Shown here piece after piece: positions 1 to 8,890 of a stretch of 64,000 nt of DNA. Below the pieces are notes generated by a model that had not been told where the DNA came from, did no database searches, and saw nothing but the letters and a program-made list of their open reading frames with translations. Origin of the DNA: Pseudomonas sp. AFG_SD02_1510_Pfu_092. Lineage in GTDB: Bacteria > Pseudomonadota > Gammaproteobacteria > Pseudomonadales > Pseudomonadaceae. Location of the stretch: NCBI RefSeq assembly GCF_003331055.1, contig NZ_PUQD01000003.1:1-64000 (forward strand), in the 5' to 3' direction. A program made the translations under genes and the position numbers. Positions within the stretch are counted from its first letter, which is position 1; each line of letters starts with the position of its first letter.

Positions 1-82
1 CTACCCCCCCCCTAAATTATAAAACAAAACAACCCCACAACCCCCAAAAACCCCCCGGGGGGCGCCCCCCCCCCCCCCCCGC
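1..82. other. Low-complexity contig-edge sequence
   Basis: This stretch is made of runs of C, A and G, including a C run of about 17 near 65-80, quite unlike the balanced GC-rich sequence that follows. It has no coding potential. It most likely reflects poor base calling or assembly at a contig end. Confidence 0.7.
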
Positions 83-96
83 TTCTTGTTCAGCCC

Positions 97-1590
97 TTAC
101 AGGCTAGGGAACGCGAACTGCGATGCCTCATGGCTGGCCCGCTGCGGCCAGCGCTGGGTGATCGCCTTGCGCCGGGTATAGAAGCGCACGCCATCCGGGC
201 CATAGGCATGCAGGTCACCGAACAGCGAACGCTTCCAGCCCCCGAAGCTGTGGTAAGCCACCGGCACCGGCAGCGGTACGTTCACACCGACCATGCCCAC
301 TTCGATCTCGTCGCAGAACAGCCGCGCCGCTTCACCGTCGCGGGTGAAGATGCAGGTGCCATTCCCATATTCATGGTCGTTGATCAGCTGCATGGCCTGC
401 TCCAGGCTGTTCACGCGCACCACGCACAGCACCGGGCCAAAGATCTCTTCTTTATAGATACGCATCTCGGGGGTCACGTTGTCGAACAAGGTGCCGCCCA
501 CGAAATAGCCGTCTTCATTACCGGCCACACGGTAGCCACGACCATCCACCACCAGCTTGGCGCCAGCAGCGACACCCTCATCGATGTAGCCCACCACCTT
601 GTCCCGCGCCGCAGCGGTCACCAACGGGCCCATGTCCAGGCCGCACGAGGTGCCGGCACCAATCTTCAGCGCCTTGATCTGCGGTTCCAGCTTGGCGATC
701 AGGGCATCGGCCACCTGGTCGCCCACACACACCGCCACCGAAATGGCCATGCAGCGCTCGCCACACGAACCGTAGGCCGCGCCCATCAGTGCGCTGACCG
801 CGTTGTCCAGGTCGGCATCGGGCATCAGCACCGCGTGGTTCTTCGCACCACCCAGGGCCTGCACACGCTTGCCGCGCTTGGTACCTTCGGCGTAGATGTA
901 CTCGGCGATCGGGGTCGAACCGACGAAGCTCAGGGCTTTCACCTCTGGCGCTTCGATCAGCGCATCCACCGCTTCCTTGTCGCCATGCACCACGTTGAGG
1001 ATGCCCTTCGGCAGGCCGGCCTCCAGCAGCAGCTGGGCGATGAACAGCGTCGAGCTCGGGTCACGCTCGGAAGGCTTGAGGATGAAGGCGTTACCGCAGG
1101 CAATGGCCAGCGGGTACATCCACAGCGGCACCATGGCCGGGAAGTTGAACGGGGTGATACCGGCAACCACGCCCAGCGGCTGGAAGTCGGACCAGGCATC
1201 GATATTCGGCCCGACGTTGCGGCTGTACTCGCCTTTGAGCACTTCCGGCGCGGCGCAGGCGAACTCGACGTTCTCGATGCCACGCTTCAGTTCACCGGCG
1301 GCATCTTCCAAGGTCTTGCCATGCTCTTCGCTGATCATCTGCGAGATACGCGCTTCGTTCTGCTCCAGCAGCTGCTTGAAGCGGAACATCACCTGGGCAC
1401 GCTTGGCCGGTGGGGTGTTGCGCCAAGCCGGGAAGGCCGCCTTGGCCGAGTCGATCGCTGCCTGCACGGTCGCGCGGCTGGCCAGCTCGACCTTGCGCAC
1501 GGCCTGGCCGGTGGACGGGTTGAAGACATCGGCGGTGCGCTCACCTTTGGTAACCAGTTCGCCGTGGATCAGGTGCTGAACAATGCTCAT
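97..1590 (-). CDS. mmsA: Methylmalonate-semialdehyde dehydrogenase, CoA-acylating
   Basis: This 497-residue aldehyde dehydrogenase oxidises malonate or methylmalonate semialdehyde to acetyl-CoA or propionyl-CoA. The catalytic Cys is Cys280 in GERCMAIS, and the NAD-binding region carries TPFNFPAMVPLWM at 146-158. The usual ALDH general-base Glu (ELGGK) is absent and reads ALGGAKNH near 245, as is typical of the CoA-dependent MMSDH family. It lies 71 bp downstream of the aminotransferase gene on the same strand, so the two probably form an operon that takes beta-alanine to acetyl-CoA. In that context it may act mainly on malonate semialdehyde, like P. aeruginosa BauC. Valine catabolism is the alternative role of the family. 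Confidence 0.95.
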   Translation of the reverse strand: MSIVQHLIHGELVTKGERTADVFNPSTGQAVRKVELASRATVQAAIDSAKAAFPAWRNTPPAKRAQVMFRFKQLLEQNEARISQMISEEHGKTLEDAAGELKRGIENVEFACAAPEVLKGEYSRNVGPNIDAWSDFQPLGVVAGITPFNFPAMVPLWMYPLAIACGNAFILKPSERDPSSTLFIAQLLLEAGLPKGILNVVHGDKEAVDALIEAPEVKALSFVGSTPIAEYIYAEGTKRGKRVQALGGAKNHAVLMPDADLDNAVSALMGAAYGSCGERCMAISVAVCVGDQVADALIAKLEPQIKALKIGAGTSCGLDMGPLVTAAARDKVVGYIDEGVAAGAKLVVDGRGYRVAGNEDGYFVGGTLFDNVTPEMRIYKEEIFGPVLCVVRVNSLEQAMQLINDHEYGNGTCIFTRDGEAARLFCDEIEVGMVGVNVPLPVPVAYHSFGGWKRSLFGDLHAYGPDGVRFYTRRKAITQRWPQRASHEASQFAFPSL

Positions 1591-1661
1591 GCAAAACTCC
1601 AGATAAAGAAGGTTGAGCCAGGCGCGCGGTGTTCACCCGCCTGGCATCAGAATCGGAAAGA

Positions 1662-3008
1662 TCAGTCGATCAGGTTCAGGGTTTCGCCCACTGCGTCGAA
1701 CAGGCGGTCCAGCTCTTGCGGCTTGGTGTTGAAGGTTGGGCCGAACTGCAGGGTGTCGCCACCGAAGCGCACATAGAAGCCCGCCTTCCACAGTTTCATC
1801 GCCGCTTCGTACGGACGCACGATGGCATCACCGTCGCGAGCAGCGATCTGGATCGCCCCGGCCAGGCCGTAGTTGCGGATATCGACGATGTTTTTCGTAC
1901 CTTTCACGCCATGCAGCAGCGTCTCGAAGTGTGGCGCCAGCTCGGCGGAAGACTGCACCAGGTTCTCTTTCTGCAGCAGGTCCAGCGCGGCGATACCAGC
2001 GGCGCAGGCCACCGGGTGCGCCGAGTAGGTATAGCCGTGCGGGAATTCCACGGCGTATTCCGGGGTCGGCTGGTTCATGAAGGTCTGGTAGATCTCGCTG
2101 CTGGCAATTACCGCACCCATCGGGATGGCGCCGTTGGTCACCTGCTTGGCGATGCACATCAGGTCCGGGGTAACGCCGAAGGCTTCCGAGCCGGTCATGG
2201 CGCCCATGCGGCCGAAACCGGTAATCACCTCATCGAAGATCAGCAGGATGTTGTGCTGGGTGCAGATTTCCCGCAGGCGCTTCAGGTAGCCCTTTGGCGG
2301 TGGCAGCACACCGGCCGAGCCGGCCAGCGGCTCGACGATCACCGCGGCGATGTTGGAGGCATCGTGCAGCTCGATCAGCTTGAGCATTTCGTCAGCCAGG
2401 GCGATACCGCCCTCTTCCGGCAGGCCTTTGGAGAAGGCGTTCACCGGCAGTACGGTGTGAGGCAGGTGGTCGACATCCAGCAACTGGCCGAACAGTTTGC
2501 GGTTACCGTTGACCCCACCCAGGCTGGTCCCAGCAATGTTCACCCCGTGGTAACCACGGGCACGGCCGATGATCTTGGTCTTGGTCGCCTGGCCTTTCAG
2601 GCGCCAGTAGGCACGCACCATCTTCAGCGCGGTGTCGGCGCACTCGGAACCGGAGTTGGTGTAGAACACATGGTTCAGGTCGCCCGGGGTCAGCTGGGTA
2701 ATCTTCTCGGCCAGCTGGAACGACAGCGGGTGGCCGAACTGGAAGGCCGGGGAGTAATCCAGGGTGCCGAGCTGGCGGGCCACCGCCTCGGTGATTTCCT
2801 TGCGGGTGTGCCCGGCGCCGCAGGTCCACAGGCCCGACAGGGCATCGAAGATCTTGCGCCCCTTGTCGTCGACCAGGTAGTTGCCTTCGGCCGCCACGAT
2901 CAGCCGTGGGTCACGCTGGAAGTTGCGGTTGGCGGTGTAGGGCATCCAGTGGGCATCCAGCTTCAGCTGGCTGGCGATACCGGTGACGGCGGTTTCGGGC
3001 ATGTTCAT
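1662..3008 (-). CDS. bauA: Omega-amino acid (beta-alanine):pyruvate aminotransferase
   Basis: This 448-residue class III PLP aminotransferase converts beta-alanine and pyruvate to malonate semialdehyde and alanine. The PLP-binding signature is visible as DEVITGFGR, followed by the Schiff-base Lys in IAKQVTNGAIPMG. I chose the ATG at 3008 because GAGGAA lies about 8 nt upstream and the protein then begins MNMPETAVTG, the usual family N-terminus; an open extension to 3173 has no family-like sequence. It is the first gene of a probable two-gene operon with mmsA, and its product is the substrate of that dehydrogenase. The divergent LysR gene beside it is the likely regulator, matching the bauR-bauA arrangement known in P. 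aeruginosa. Confidence 0.93.
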   Translation of the reverse strand: MNMPETAVTGIASQLKLDAHWMPYTANRNFQRDPRLIVAAEGNYLVDDKGRKIFDALSGLWTCGAGHTRKEITEAVARQLGTLDYSPAFQFGHPLSFQLAEKITQLTPGDLNHVFYTNSGSECADTALKMVRAYWRLKGQATKTKIIGRARGYHGVNIAGTSLGGVNGNRKLFGQLLDVDHLPHTVLPVNAFSKGLPEEGGIALADEMLKLIELHDASNIAAVIVEPLAGSAGVLPPPKGYLKRLREICTQHNILLIFDEVITGFGRMGAMTGSEAFGVTPDLMCIAKQVTNGAIPMGAVIASSEIYQTFMNQPTPEYAVEFPHGYTYSAHPVACAAGIAALDLLQKENLVQSSAELAPHFETLLHGVKGTKNIVDIRNYGLAGAIQIAARDGDAIVRPYEAAMKLWKAGFYVRFGGDTLQFGPTFNTKPQELDRLFDAVGETLNLID

Positions 3009-3076
3009 CGGCGGTTCCTCGGAAAACGAATAGGCAACGATGGATGTTGTTGCGGCTAAATTGGCACGGAGATAAA

Positions 3077-3109
3077 GTCTGAAAAAGCCAACATTTCTAA
3101 TCTTCAGAC
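3077..3109. promoter_or_regulatory. Inverted repeat in the bauA/LysR divergent promoter
   Basis: A perfect 7-bp inverted repeat, GTCTGAA at 3077-3083 and TTCAGAC at 3103-3109 with a 19-bp spacer, lies 18 bp before the LysR start and 69 bp before the bauA start. Its place between the two divergent genes suggests a LysR-type operator. The spacing is longer than the classical T-N11-A site, so this is an inference. Confidence 0.4.
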
Positions 3110-3126
3110 AGCCCACGACTAAACTG

Positions 3127-4044
3127 ATGAGCCGACGCCCCGACCCACTCGCACAAGTCAGCGATTTCGACATCCGCCTGTTGAAGATCTACCGCAGCGT
3201 AGTCGAGTGCGGTGGCTTTTCGGCCGCCGAAAACGTGCTGGGCATTGGCCGTTCGGCCATCAGCCAGCAGATGAACGACCTCGAACAGCGGCTCGGCCTG
3301 CGTTTATGCCAACGCGGGCGCGCCGGCTTCTCGCTGACCGAAGAAGGCCGCGAGGTCTACCACTCCGCCCTGCAACTGCTCAGTGCCCTGGAAAGCTTCC
3401 GCACCGAGGTCAACGGCCTGCACCAGCACCTGCGCGGCGAGCTGAACATCGGCCTGACCGATAACCTGGTGACCCTGCCGCACATGCGCATCACCCATGC
3501 GCTGGCCGAACTCAAGGACCGCGGCCCCGATGTGCGCATCCAGATCCGCATGATCGCGCCCAGCCAGGTCGAGCACGGCGTGCTCGACGGCAGCCTGCAT
3601 GTCGGTGTGGTGCCGCAGACCAGCCCATTGTCGGGTCTCGAGTACCAGCCGTTGTACAGCGAGCGTTCACTGCTGTATTGCGCAGTCGGCCACCCGCTGT
3701 TCTATGCCGATGATCAGCAGATCGACGACGACCGCCTCAACAGCCAGGAAGCCATCACCCCTACCTTCCGCCTGCCGGCCGAGATCCAGGCGCAGTACCA
3801 GGCACTGAACTGCACGGCCAGTGCTTCGGACCGCGAAGGCATGGCGTTTCTGATCCTCACCGGGCGCTACATCGGCTACCTGCCAGACCACTACGCCACG
3901 TTCTGGGTGCAGCAAGGCCGCTTGCGCGCCCTGAAGCCTCGGCAACGCTTCTACGACCTGAGCCTCAGCTGGGTAACGCGCAAGGGCCGGCGGCCAAACC
4001 TGGTGCTGGAAAGCTTCCTCGAAAGCCTGGCTGCGACACGCTGA
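3127..4044 (+). CDS. bauR: LysR-family regulator of beta-alanine catabolism
   Basis: This 305-residue regulator has an N-terminal winged helix-turn-helix (residues ~15-75) with the LysR pattern GGFSAAENVLGIGRSAISQQ followed by LEQRLGLRLC. The remainder, from about residue 95, is a periplasmic-binding-protein-like effector domain. It is transcribed divergently from bauA-mmsA across 118 bp, the usual geometry of a LysR activator and its target. By analogy with P. aeruginosa BauR it probably activates bauA-mmsA in response to beta-alanine or a related amine. The effector assignment is inferred from context only. Confidence 0.8.
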   Translation: MSRRPDPLAQVSDFDIRLLKIYRSVVECGGFSAAENVLGIGRSAISQQMNDLEQRLGLRLCQRGRAGFSLTEEGREVYHSALQLLSALESFRTEVNGLHQHLRGELNIGLTDNLVTLPHMRITHALAELKDRGPDVRIQIRMIAPSQVEHGVLDGSLHVGVVPQTSPLSGLEYQPLYSERSLLYCAVGHPLFYADDQQIDDDRLNSQEAITPTFRLPAEIQAQYQALNCTASASDREGMAFLILTGRYIGYLPDHYATFWVQQGRLRALKPRQRFYDLSLSWVTRKGRRPNLVLESFLESLAATR

Positions 4045-4134
4045 TGTCAGTCTGTGCCGCAAACGCTTGTCACTTCGGCACAGGCAGGTAATCTTGTCCG
4101 ACAGCCGCAGCCACTGACCCGTACGGAATCGTCC

Positions 4135-4797
4135 ATGACCCTAGAAGTCCCTGCGCATCGCCTCTCCGCCTCGGGCAAACCGGCGGGCCGCATCCGCCAG
4201 AAGAACGAACAGGCCATTATCCAGGCCGCCGAAGACGAATTTGCCCGCCATGGTTTCAAGGGCACCAGCATGAACACCATCGCCCTCAAGGCGGGCTTGC
4301 CCAAGGCCAACCTGCATTACTACTTCACTAACAAGCTCGGCCTGTACATTGCCGTGCTCAGCAACATCATCGAGTTGTGGGACAGCACCTTCAACGCCTT
4401 GAGCGTCGACGACGACCCGGGCGAGGCGCTAAGCCATTACATCCGCACCAAGATGGAATTCTCCCGGCGCAACCCGCAAGCCTCGCGGATTTTCGCCATG
4501 GAAGTGATCAGCGGCGGCACCTGCCTGACCGAATACTTCAGCGCCGACTACCGCGAATGGTTCCGTGGCCGCGCCGCGGTGTTCCAGGCCTGGATCGAAG
4601 CCGGCAAGATGGACCCGGTCGACCCGGTGCACCTGATCTTCCTGCTGTGGGGCAGCACCCAGCACTACGCCGACTTCGCCACCCAGATCTGCCAGGTCAC
4701 CGGCCGTAGCCGCCTGACCAAGCAAGACATGGAAGACGCGAGCAACAACCTAATCCACATCATCCTCAAAGGCTGCGGCATCCAGCCGGCAGCCTGA
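4135..4797 (+). CDS. TetR-family regulator, RutR-like
   Basis: The product is 220 residues with a TetR helix-turn-helix at about 20-65 (FKGTSMNTIALKAGLPKANL then HYYFTNK). The C-terminal region resembles the RutR/YcdC group. I chose the ATG at 4135, which gives MTLEVPAHRL; an upstream in-frame ATG at 4054 would add 27 residues that do not look like family sequence. RutR-type proteins respond to pyrimidines, and beta-alanine is a product of reductive uracil breakdown, so a link to the bauA-mmsA module is plausible but unproven. It follows the LysR gene on the same strand and is followed after 9 bp by yigZ. Confidence 0.8.
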   Translation: MTLEVPAHRLSASGKPAGRIRQKNEQAIIQAAEDEFARHGFKGTSMNTIALKAGLPKANLHYYFTNKLGLYIAVLSNIIELWDSTFNALSVDDDPGEALSHYIRTKMEFSRRNPQASRIFAMEVISGGTCLTEYFSADYREWFRGRAAVFQAWIEAGKMDPVDPVHLIFLLWGSTQHYADFATQICQVTGRSRLTKQDMEDASNNLIHIILKGCGIQPAA

Positions 4798-4806
4798 CCC
4801 TCATTT

Positions 4807-5391
4807 ATGCCTTCTACCCTGCTCGACCTCTGCGAATACCGCGAGGAAATTCGCAAAAGCCGCTTCATCACCCTCGCCGGGCCGATCAGCAATGCAGCGG
4901 AAGCGATGAGTTTCATCGAACGCCACAGCGACCTGGCCGCTACCCATAACTGCTGGGCATGGAAACTGGGTGCGCAATACCGCAGCAGCGATGACGGCGA
5001 ACCTGGCGGTACTGCGGGGCGGCCGATCCTGGCGGCCATCGAAGCGCAGGACTGCGACCAGGTGGTGGTGCTGGTGATCCGCTGGTACGGCGGTATCCAG
5101 CTGGGTACCGGCGGCCTGGCCAGGGCCTATGGCGGTGGCGCCAACAAGTGCCTGCAACAGGCGCCCAAACGGCTGCTGGTACAGCGCAGCGAATTTGCCT
5201 GCAGTTGCAGTTTCAGCGAACTGGCACTGGTGAAGTTGCGCCTGGCCGAGGTTGACGGCATGGTGCTGGACGAGCAATTCACTGCCAATGGCGTGGACTT
5301 GCTGATTGCGCTGGGCGACGCGCACCTGGCGCCATTGCGACAACAGCTGGCCGACCTGAGCCGCGGGCGCATTCTGCTCGAAGCACGGTGA
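4807..5391 (+). CDS. yigZ: YigZ/IMPACT-family protein
   Basis: The 194-residue product belongs to the UPF0029/IMPACT family. The conserved segments DDGEPGGTAGRPIL (~62-75) and VIRWYGGIQLGTGGLARAYG (~92-111) are clear, followed by a C-terminal ferredoxin-like domain. In eukaryotes IMPACT proteins modulate GCN2, but the bacterial role is poorly defined and has been linked to ribosome-associated or nucleic-acid binding. It starts 9 bp after the TetR gene stop and is probably co-transcribed with it. Confidence 0.88.
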   Translation: MPSTLLDLCEYREEIRKSRFITLAGPISNAAEAMSFIERHSDLAATHNCWAWKLGAQYRSSDDGEPGGTAGRPILAAIEAQDCDQVVVLVIRWYGGIQLGTGGLARAYGGGANKCLQQAPKRLLVQRSEFACSCSFSELALVKLRLAEVDGMVLDEQFTANGVDLLIALGDAHLAPLRQQLADLSRGRILLEAR

Positions 5392-5396
5392 ACATT

Positions 5397-5613
5397 GCCC
5401 ACAACAACTGTGGGCCTGCCTGTGGATAAGCTTGGGGCATTCGCCTGCAGGCTACTGTTTACAAGGCCCACAGAGCTTTGATCATATTTTGATCAGCGTC
5501 CATGACGGTCGCAAACTATTGAAAGACCGGGAGTTATCCCCAGCGCAAGCCAGCGACTTCAGCCTGACGCCTTCCGGCTTGCACACAATAACTGTGGAAC
5601 AGCCTGTGGATAA
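5397..5613. other. Gene-free region with DnaA-box-like sequences
   Basis: The 368-bp gap between yigZ and the SDR gene (5392-5759) has no convincing gene. It contains two exact 9-mers TGTGGATAA (5421-5429 and 5605-5613), identical to the E. coli consensus DnaA box read on the minus strand, plus the one-mismatch TTATCCCCA at 5534-5542. Between them is an AT-rich element at 5477-5495 with two GATC sites. A hairpin with stem GCCCACA/TGTGGGC (5397-5415) opens the region. Together these resemble a DnaA-binding locus; whether it acts as one is an inference. Confidence 0.45.
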
Positions 5614-5759
5614 CCCGTGCGCCAACCGGCCGGGCGCCAAGCCCTGCAAGGCCCTGACGCAACTGGTCATTTTTCGTACAACACTGCACCAGGCGGCAAG
5701 TGCCCCTGTGCATTATCCTCAATAGCTTTCCTGGCAAACCGATCACGGAGCGCGACCAC

Positions 5760-6446
5760 ATGGCTAACGCAAAAACCGCACTTATCATTGGCGCCTCGCG
5801 CGGGCTTGGCCTGGGCCTGGTGCAACGCCTGCACGAAGACGGCTGGAACATCACCGCCACCGTGCGCAACCCGCAGCAGCCCGGGGCCTTGGCAGACGTG
5901 CCCGGCGTGCGCATCGAACAGCTGGAAATGAACGACACGGCCCAACTCGATGGCCTGCAGCAACGCTTGCAAGGCCAGCTGTTCGACCTGGTGTTCGTCA
6001 ACGCCGGGGTCATGGGCCCTTTGCCACAGGACCTCGAGGCGGTGCAGAACAAAGACATCGGTGACCTGTTCATGACCAACGCCGTGGCACCGATTCGCGT
6101 GGCCCGTCGCCTGGTCGGCCAGGTTCGGGAAGGCAGCGGCGTGCTGGCCTTCATGAGCTCGATCCTGGGCAGCGTGAGCATCCCCGAAGGCGGCGAAGTC
6201 TGCTTGTACAAAGCCAGCAAGGCGGCACTCAACTCGATGATCAACAGCTTCGTCGTGGAACAGCAACGCCCCGACCTGTGCGTACTGGCCATGCACCCGG
6301 GCTGGGTAAAAACCGACATGGGTGGCGAGAACGCCGAGATCGATGTGCTGACCAGCACCCGCGGCATGCTCGAACAGATCAAGGCGCAAAGCGGCAATGC
6401 CGGCCTGCGTTTCATCAACTACAAGGGCGAGCCCCTGGTCTGGTGA
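5760..6446 (+). CDS. Short-chain dehydrogenase/reductase
   Basis: This 228-residue classical SDR has the nucleotide-binding loop GASRGLGLG at 10-18, the NAG motif in FVNAGVMG near 82, an active-site Ser region (FMSSILG) and the catalytic YKASK. It resembles the CsgA/sniffer-like carbonyl reductase subgroup, but the substrate cannot be read from sequence. The ATG at 5760 has GGAG about 12 nt upstream and directly precedes the Rossmann strand. An inverted repeat follows the stop codon. Confidence 0.85.
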   Translation: MANAKTALIIGASRGLGLGLVQRLHEDGWNITATVRNPQQPGALADVPGVRIEQLEMNDTAQLDGLQQRLQGQLFDLVFVNAGVMGPLPQDLEAVQNKDIGDLFMTNAVAPIRVARRLVGQVREGSGVLAFMSSILGSVSIPEGGEVCLYKASKAALNSMINSFVVEQQRPDLCVLAMHPGWVKTDMGGENAEIDVLTSTRGMLEQIKAQSGNAGLRFINYKGEPLVW

Positions 6447-6459
6447 TTCACCGGGTCGC

Positions 6460-6490
6460 AGCCTGGCCGGGCGCATTGCCTGGCCAGGCT
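6460..6490. terminator. Inverted repeat after the SDR gene
   Basis: A perfect 9-bp stem, AGCCTGGCC (6460-6468) and GGCCAGGCT (6482-6490), with a 13-nt loop begins 13 bp after the SDR stop. No T-run follows, so it would be an imperfect intrinsic terminator. It also lies close to the probable promoter of add. Confidence 0.4.
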
Positions 6491-6526
6491 CTGTAGAATG
6501 GCGGCAACCGTACCTGATCGAGATGA

Positions 6527-7480
<954 letters not shown>

Positions 7481-7487
7481 CGGCAAC

Positions 7488-7522
7488 GGCGACGTTGCGC
7501 TCAACCGACCTGTAACGTCGCC
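7488..7522. terminator. Hairpin between convergent add and ArsR-like genes
   Basis: A perfect 9-bp inverted repeat, GGCGACGTT at 7488-7496 and AACGTCGCC at 7514-7522, lies between the convergent stops and covers the last codons of the ArsR-like gene. It could end transcription from either side, although no T-tract is present. Confidence 0.4.
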
Positions 7523-8214
7523 ACGCGGGCTATGCGATTGATCTGCTGGATACCCAGCGCGGAAATATGCAACGCCCGCGAATCCTCGGCCTCGCGTATC
7601 CAGCCCGATTGCAGGAACAGCCTGAACAAGGCCTGGCCCAGCACCCCGCCCAGGTGCGGCCCCTGGTCGTTCCACTCGGTGCAGCGGCAGACCACACAGC
7701 CACGCTGCTGATGCGGCGCCAGGGCATCGATATACACCCCGACCAGCGCCAACTGCACCCGCCCCTCCTCACTCACCATCAGTTGCCGACCACTGCCCTC
7801 CAGCCAGCCGGCGACCAAAAGACGGTGATACAGCTCACCGGCCAATTCCCCTCCCAGGTGGTCGCCACAGCGACGCGCCCTGCGTAGCGACATGGGCAGT
7901 GTCGATACCGGCGCCTTGGGCTGCTCCCCCTTGGCGCTCTCCAGCTGGACACTGGCCAGGGCCTCCACTGCCGCCCCGACCTGCGGCGTGGCCAGGCGGA
8001 AATAGCGCTTGCGCCCACGCGCCTCGTGCCGGAGCAACCCGGCCGACGACAATAACGAAAGGTGCGCGCAGGCTGATGACGAGGTCAGCCCGGTCATTAC
8101 CGCAAGTTCGTTGGCCAGCCGCGGCGTGCCATCGATCAATGCCCACAACATGGCACTGCGCTTGGGGTCGGCCATCAGGCTGGCGATCTGGCTGATACTG
8201 CTGACTGCATTCAT
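7501..8214 (-). CDS. ArsR-like winged-helix regulator with Cys-rich C-terminus
   Basis: The product is 237 residues. Residues 1-80 form an ArsR-type winged helix, with MNAVSSISQIASLMADPKRS, ELAVMTGLTSSSACAHLSLL and a wing at GRKRYFRL. The C-terminal half is longer than in small ArsR proteins and has a cysteine cluster (Cys173, Cys176, Cys178 in GCVVCRC) next to His168 and other polar residues. Such a cluster could bind a metal or sense redox state, but the ligand is unknown. The ATG at 8214 has AGGGA a few bases upstream and matches the HTH start; an ATG at 8259 would add 15 unrelated residues. Confidence 0.75.
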   Translation of the reverse strand: MNAVSSISQIASLMADPKRSAMLWALIDGTPRLANELAVMTGLTSSSACAHLSLLSSAGLLRHEARGRKRYFRLATPQVGAAVEALASVQLESAKGEQPKAPVSTLPMSLRRARRCGDHLGGELAGELYHRLLVAGWLEGSGRQLMVSEEGRVQLALVGVYIDALAPHQQRGCVVCRCTEWNDQGPHLGGVLGQALFRLFLQSGWIREAEDSRALHISALGIQQINRIARVATLQVG

Positions 8215-8692
8215 GTCCCTGTAACTCCCTGCAAGTTCACGTGTGAGTGCGATGGCCAAACCCTGGCAGGGAAGCGCCTCTCGCTGGCACCGGCCTGGCT
8301 CGCCAGTATATGCCGCAAAAAACGCCCATCAGGCAGCCCCGCACGGCGGCCCCTCTGCCGGAAAACCACTGGGTACCCCTACCCATGGCAAACAGTGAAA
8401 CACGGGGTATCACCCGCCCGGACCGCGCGGGCAAGCAGCCCGGCTCATCCTGGCAAGGCCCAGGGAAGAACAGGGGGAAAAACACCGGATGCAACTTCGG
8501 ACGCGACGCACAAGCATTTTCCGCAAGTAGCGCAAGCTAAAGCGAAGGTTCCACATGCTTGCGCACCCCAGCAGGGACAATGCGCAGAAAATGTTCCACT
8601 GACCGTCAGTCAGGACACCGATGCAGGTCATGGCAGGCAGAAAGGACAGCGCTACAATTCACCCGCTCTCCCCCCTTTGGAGGTATGCCACG
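8215..8692. other. 478-bp intergenic region
   Basis: This region separates the ArsR-like gene from the small downstream gene. I see no convincing coding sequence, tRNA or recognised riboswitch. A TATACT on the minus strand near 8307-8312 could be a -10 for the ArsR-like gene, and a short palindromic patch GGGTACCCCTACCC lies near 8370. Confidence 0.4.
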
Positions 8693-8890
8693 ATGAAGAT
8701 TGTCGTCAGTGCATCGAGCCGAAACCCCGCCTGCCCGTGGCAAGTTCAGCTCGATCAACACGTGGTCAGTTTCCGTAGCGAGGCGGAGGCGCGCGCCTTC
8801 GTCGCCACGCTGGAAACCCGCCTGCAGGCCCCCCACCCGCTTATGCGCGAGCCTTGGCCGGCAAGCGTCGGGTCAGCAGCGCGACACTGA
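8693..8890 (+). CDS. Small hypothetical protein, 65 aa
   Basis: A 65-codon reading frame starts MKIVVSASSR and is preceded by GGAGG about 8 nt upstream of its ATG at 8693. The sequence looks like a small folded alpha/beta protein with strand-rich (WQVQLDQHVVSF) and helical (SEAEARAFVATLETRLQ) segments. It overlaps the convergent efflux gene by 50 bp at its 3' end. No function is recognised. The good ribosome-binding site and protein-like composition argue that it is real. Confidence 0.6.
   Translation: MKIVVSASSRNPACPWQVQLDQHVVSFRSEAEARAFVATLETRLQAPHPLMREPWPASVGSAARH

Noticed and set aside
5397..5613. Chromosomal oriC
   Set aside because: Only two exact DnaA boxes are present, and the usual flanking genes (dnaA, rpmH, gidA-type) are absent. 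A minor DnaA-binding locus is as far as the evidence goes.
5432..5725. A 97-codon open frame within the DnaA-box region
   Set aside because: It has no ribosome-binding site and no protein-like composition, and it overlaps the repeated DnaA-box-like sites.
8215..8692. Riboswitch or small RNA in the gap before 8693
   Set aside because: I looked on both strands for cobalamin-type and other conserved boxes and found no match beyond short chance palindromes.
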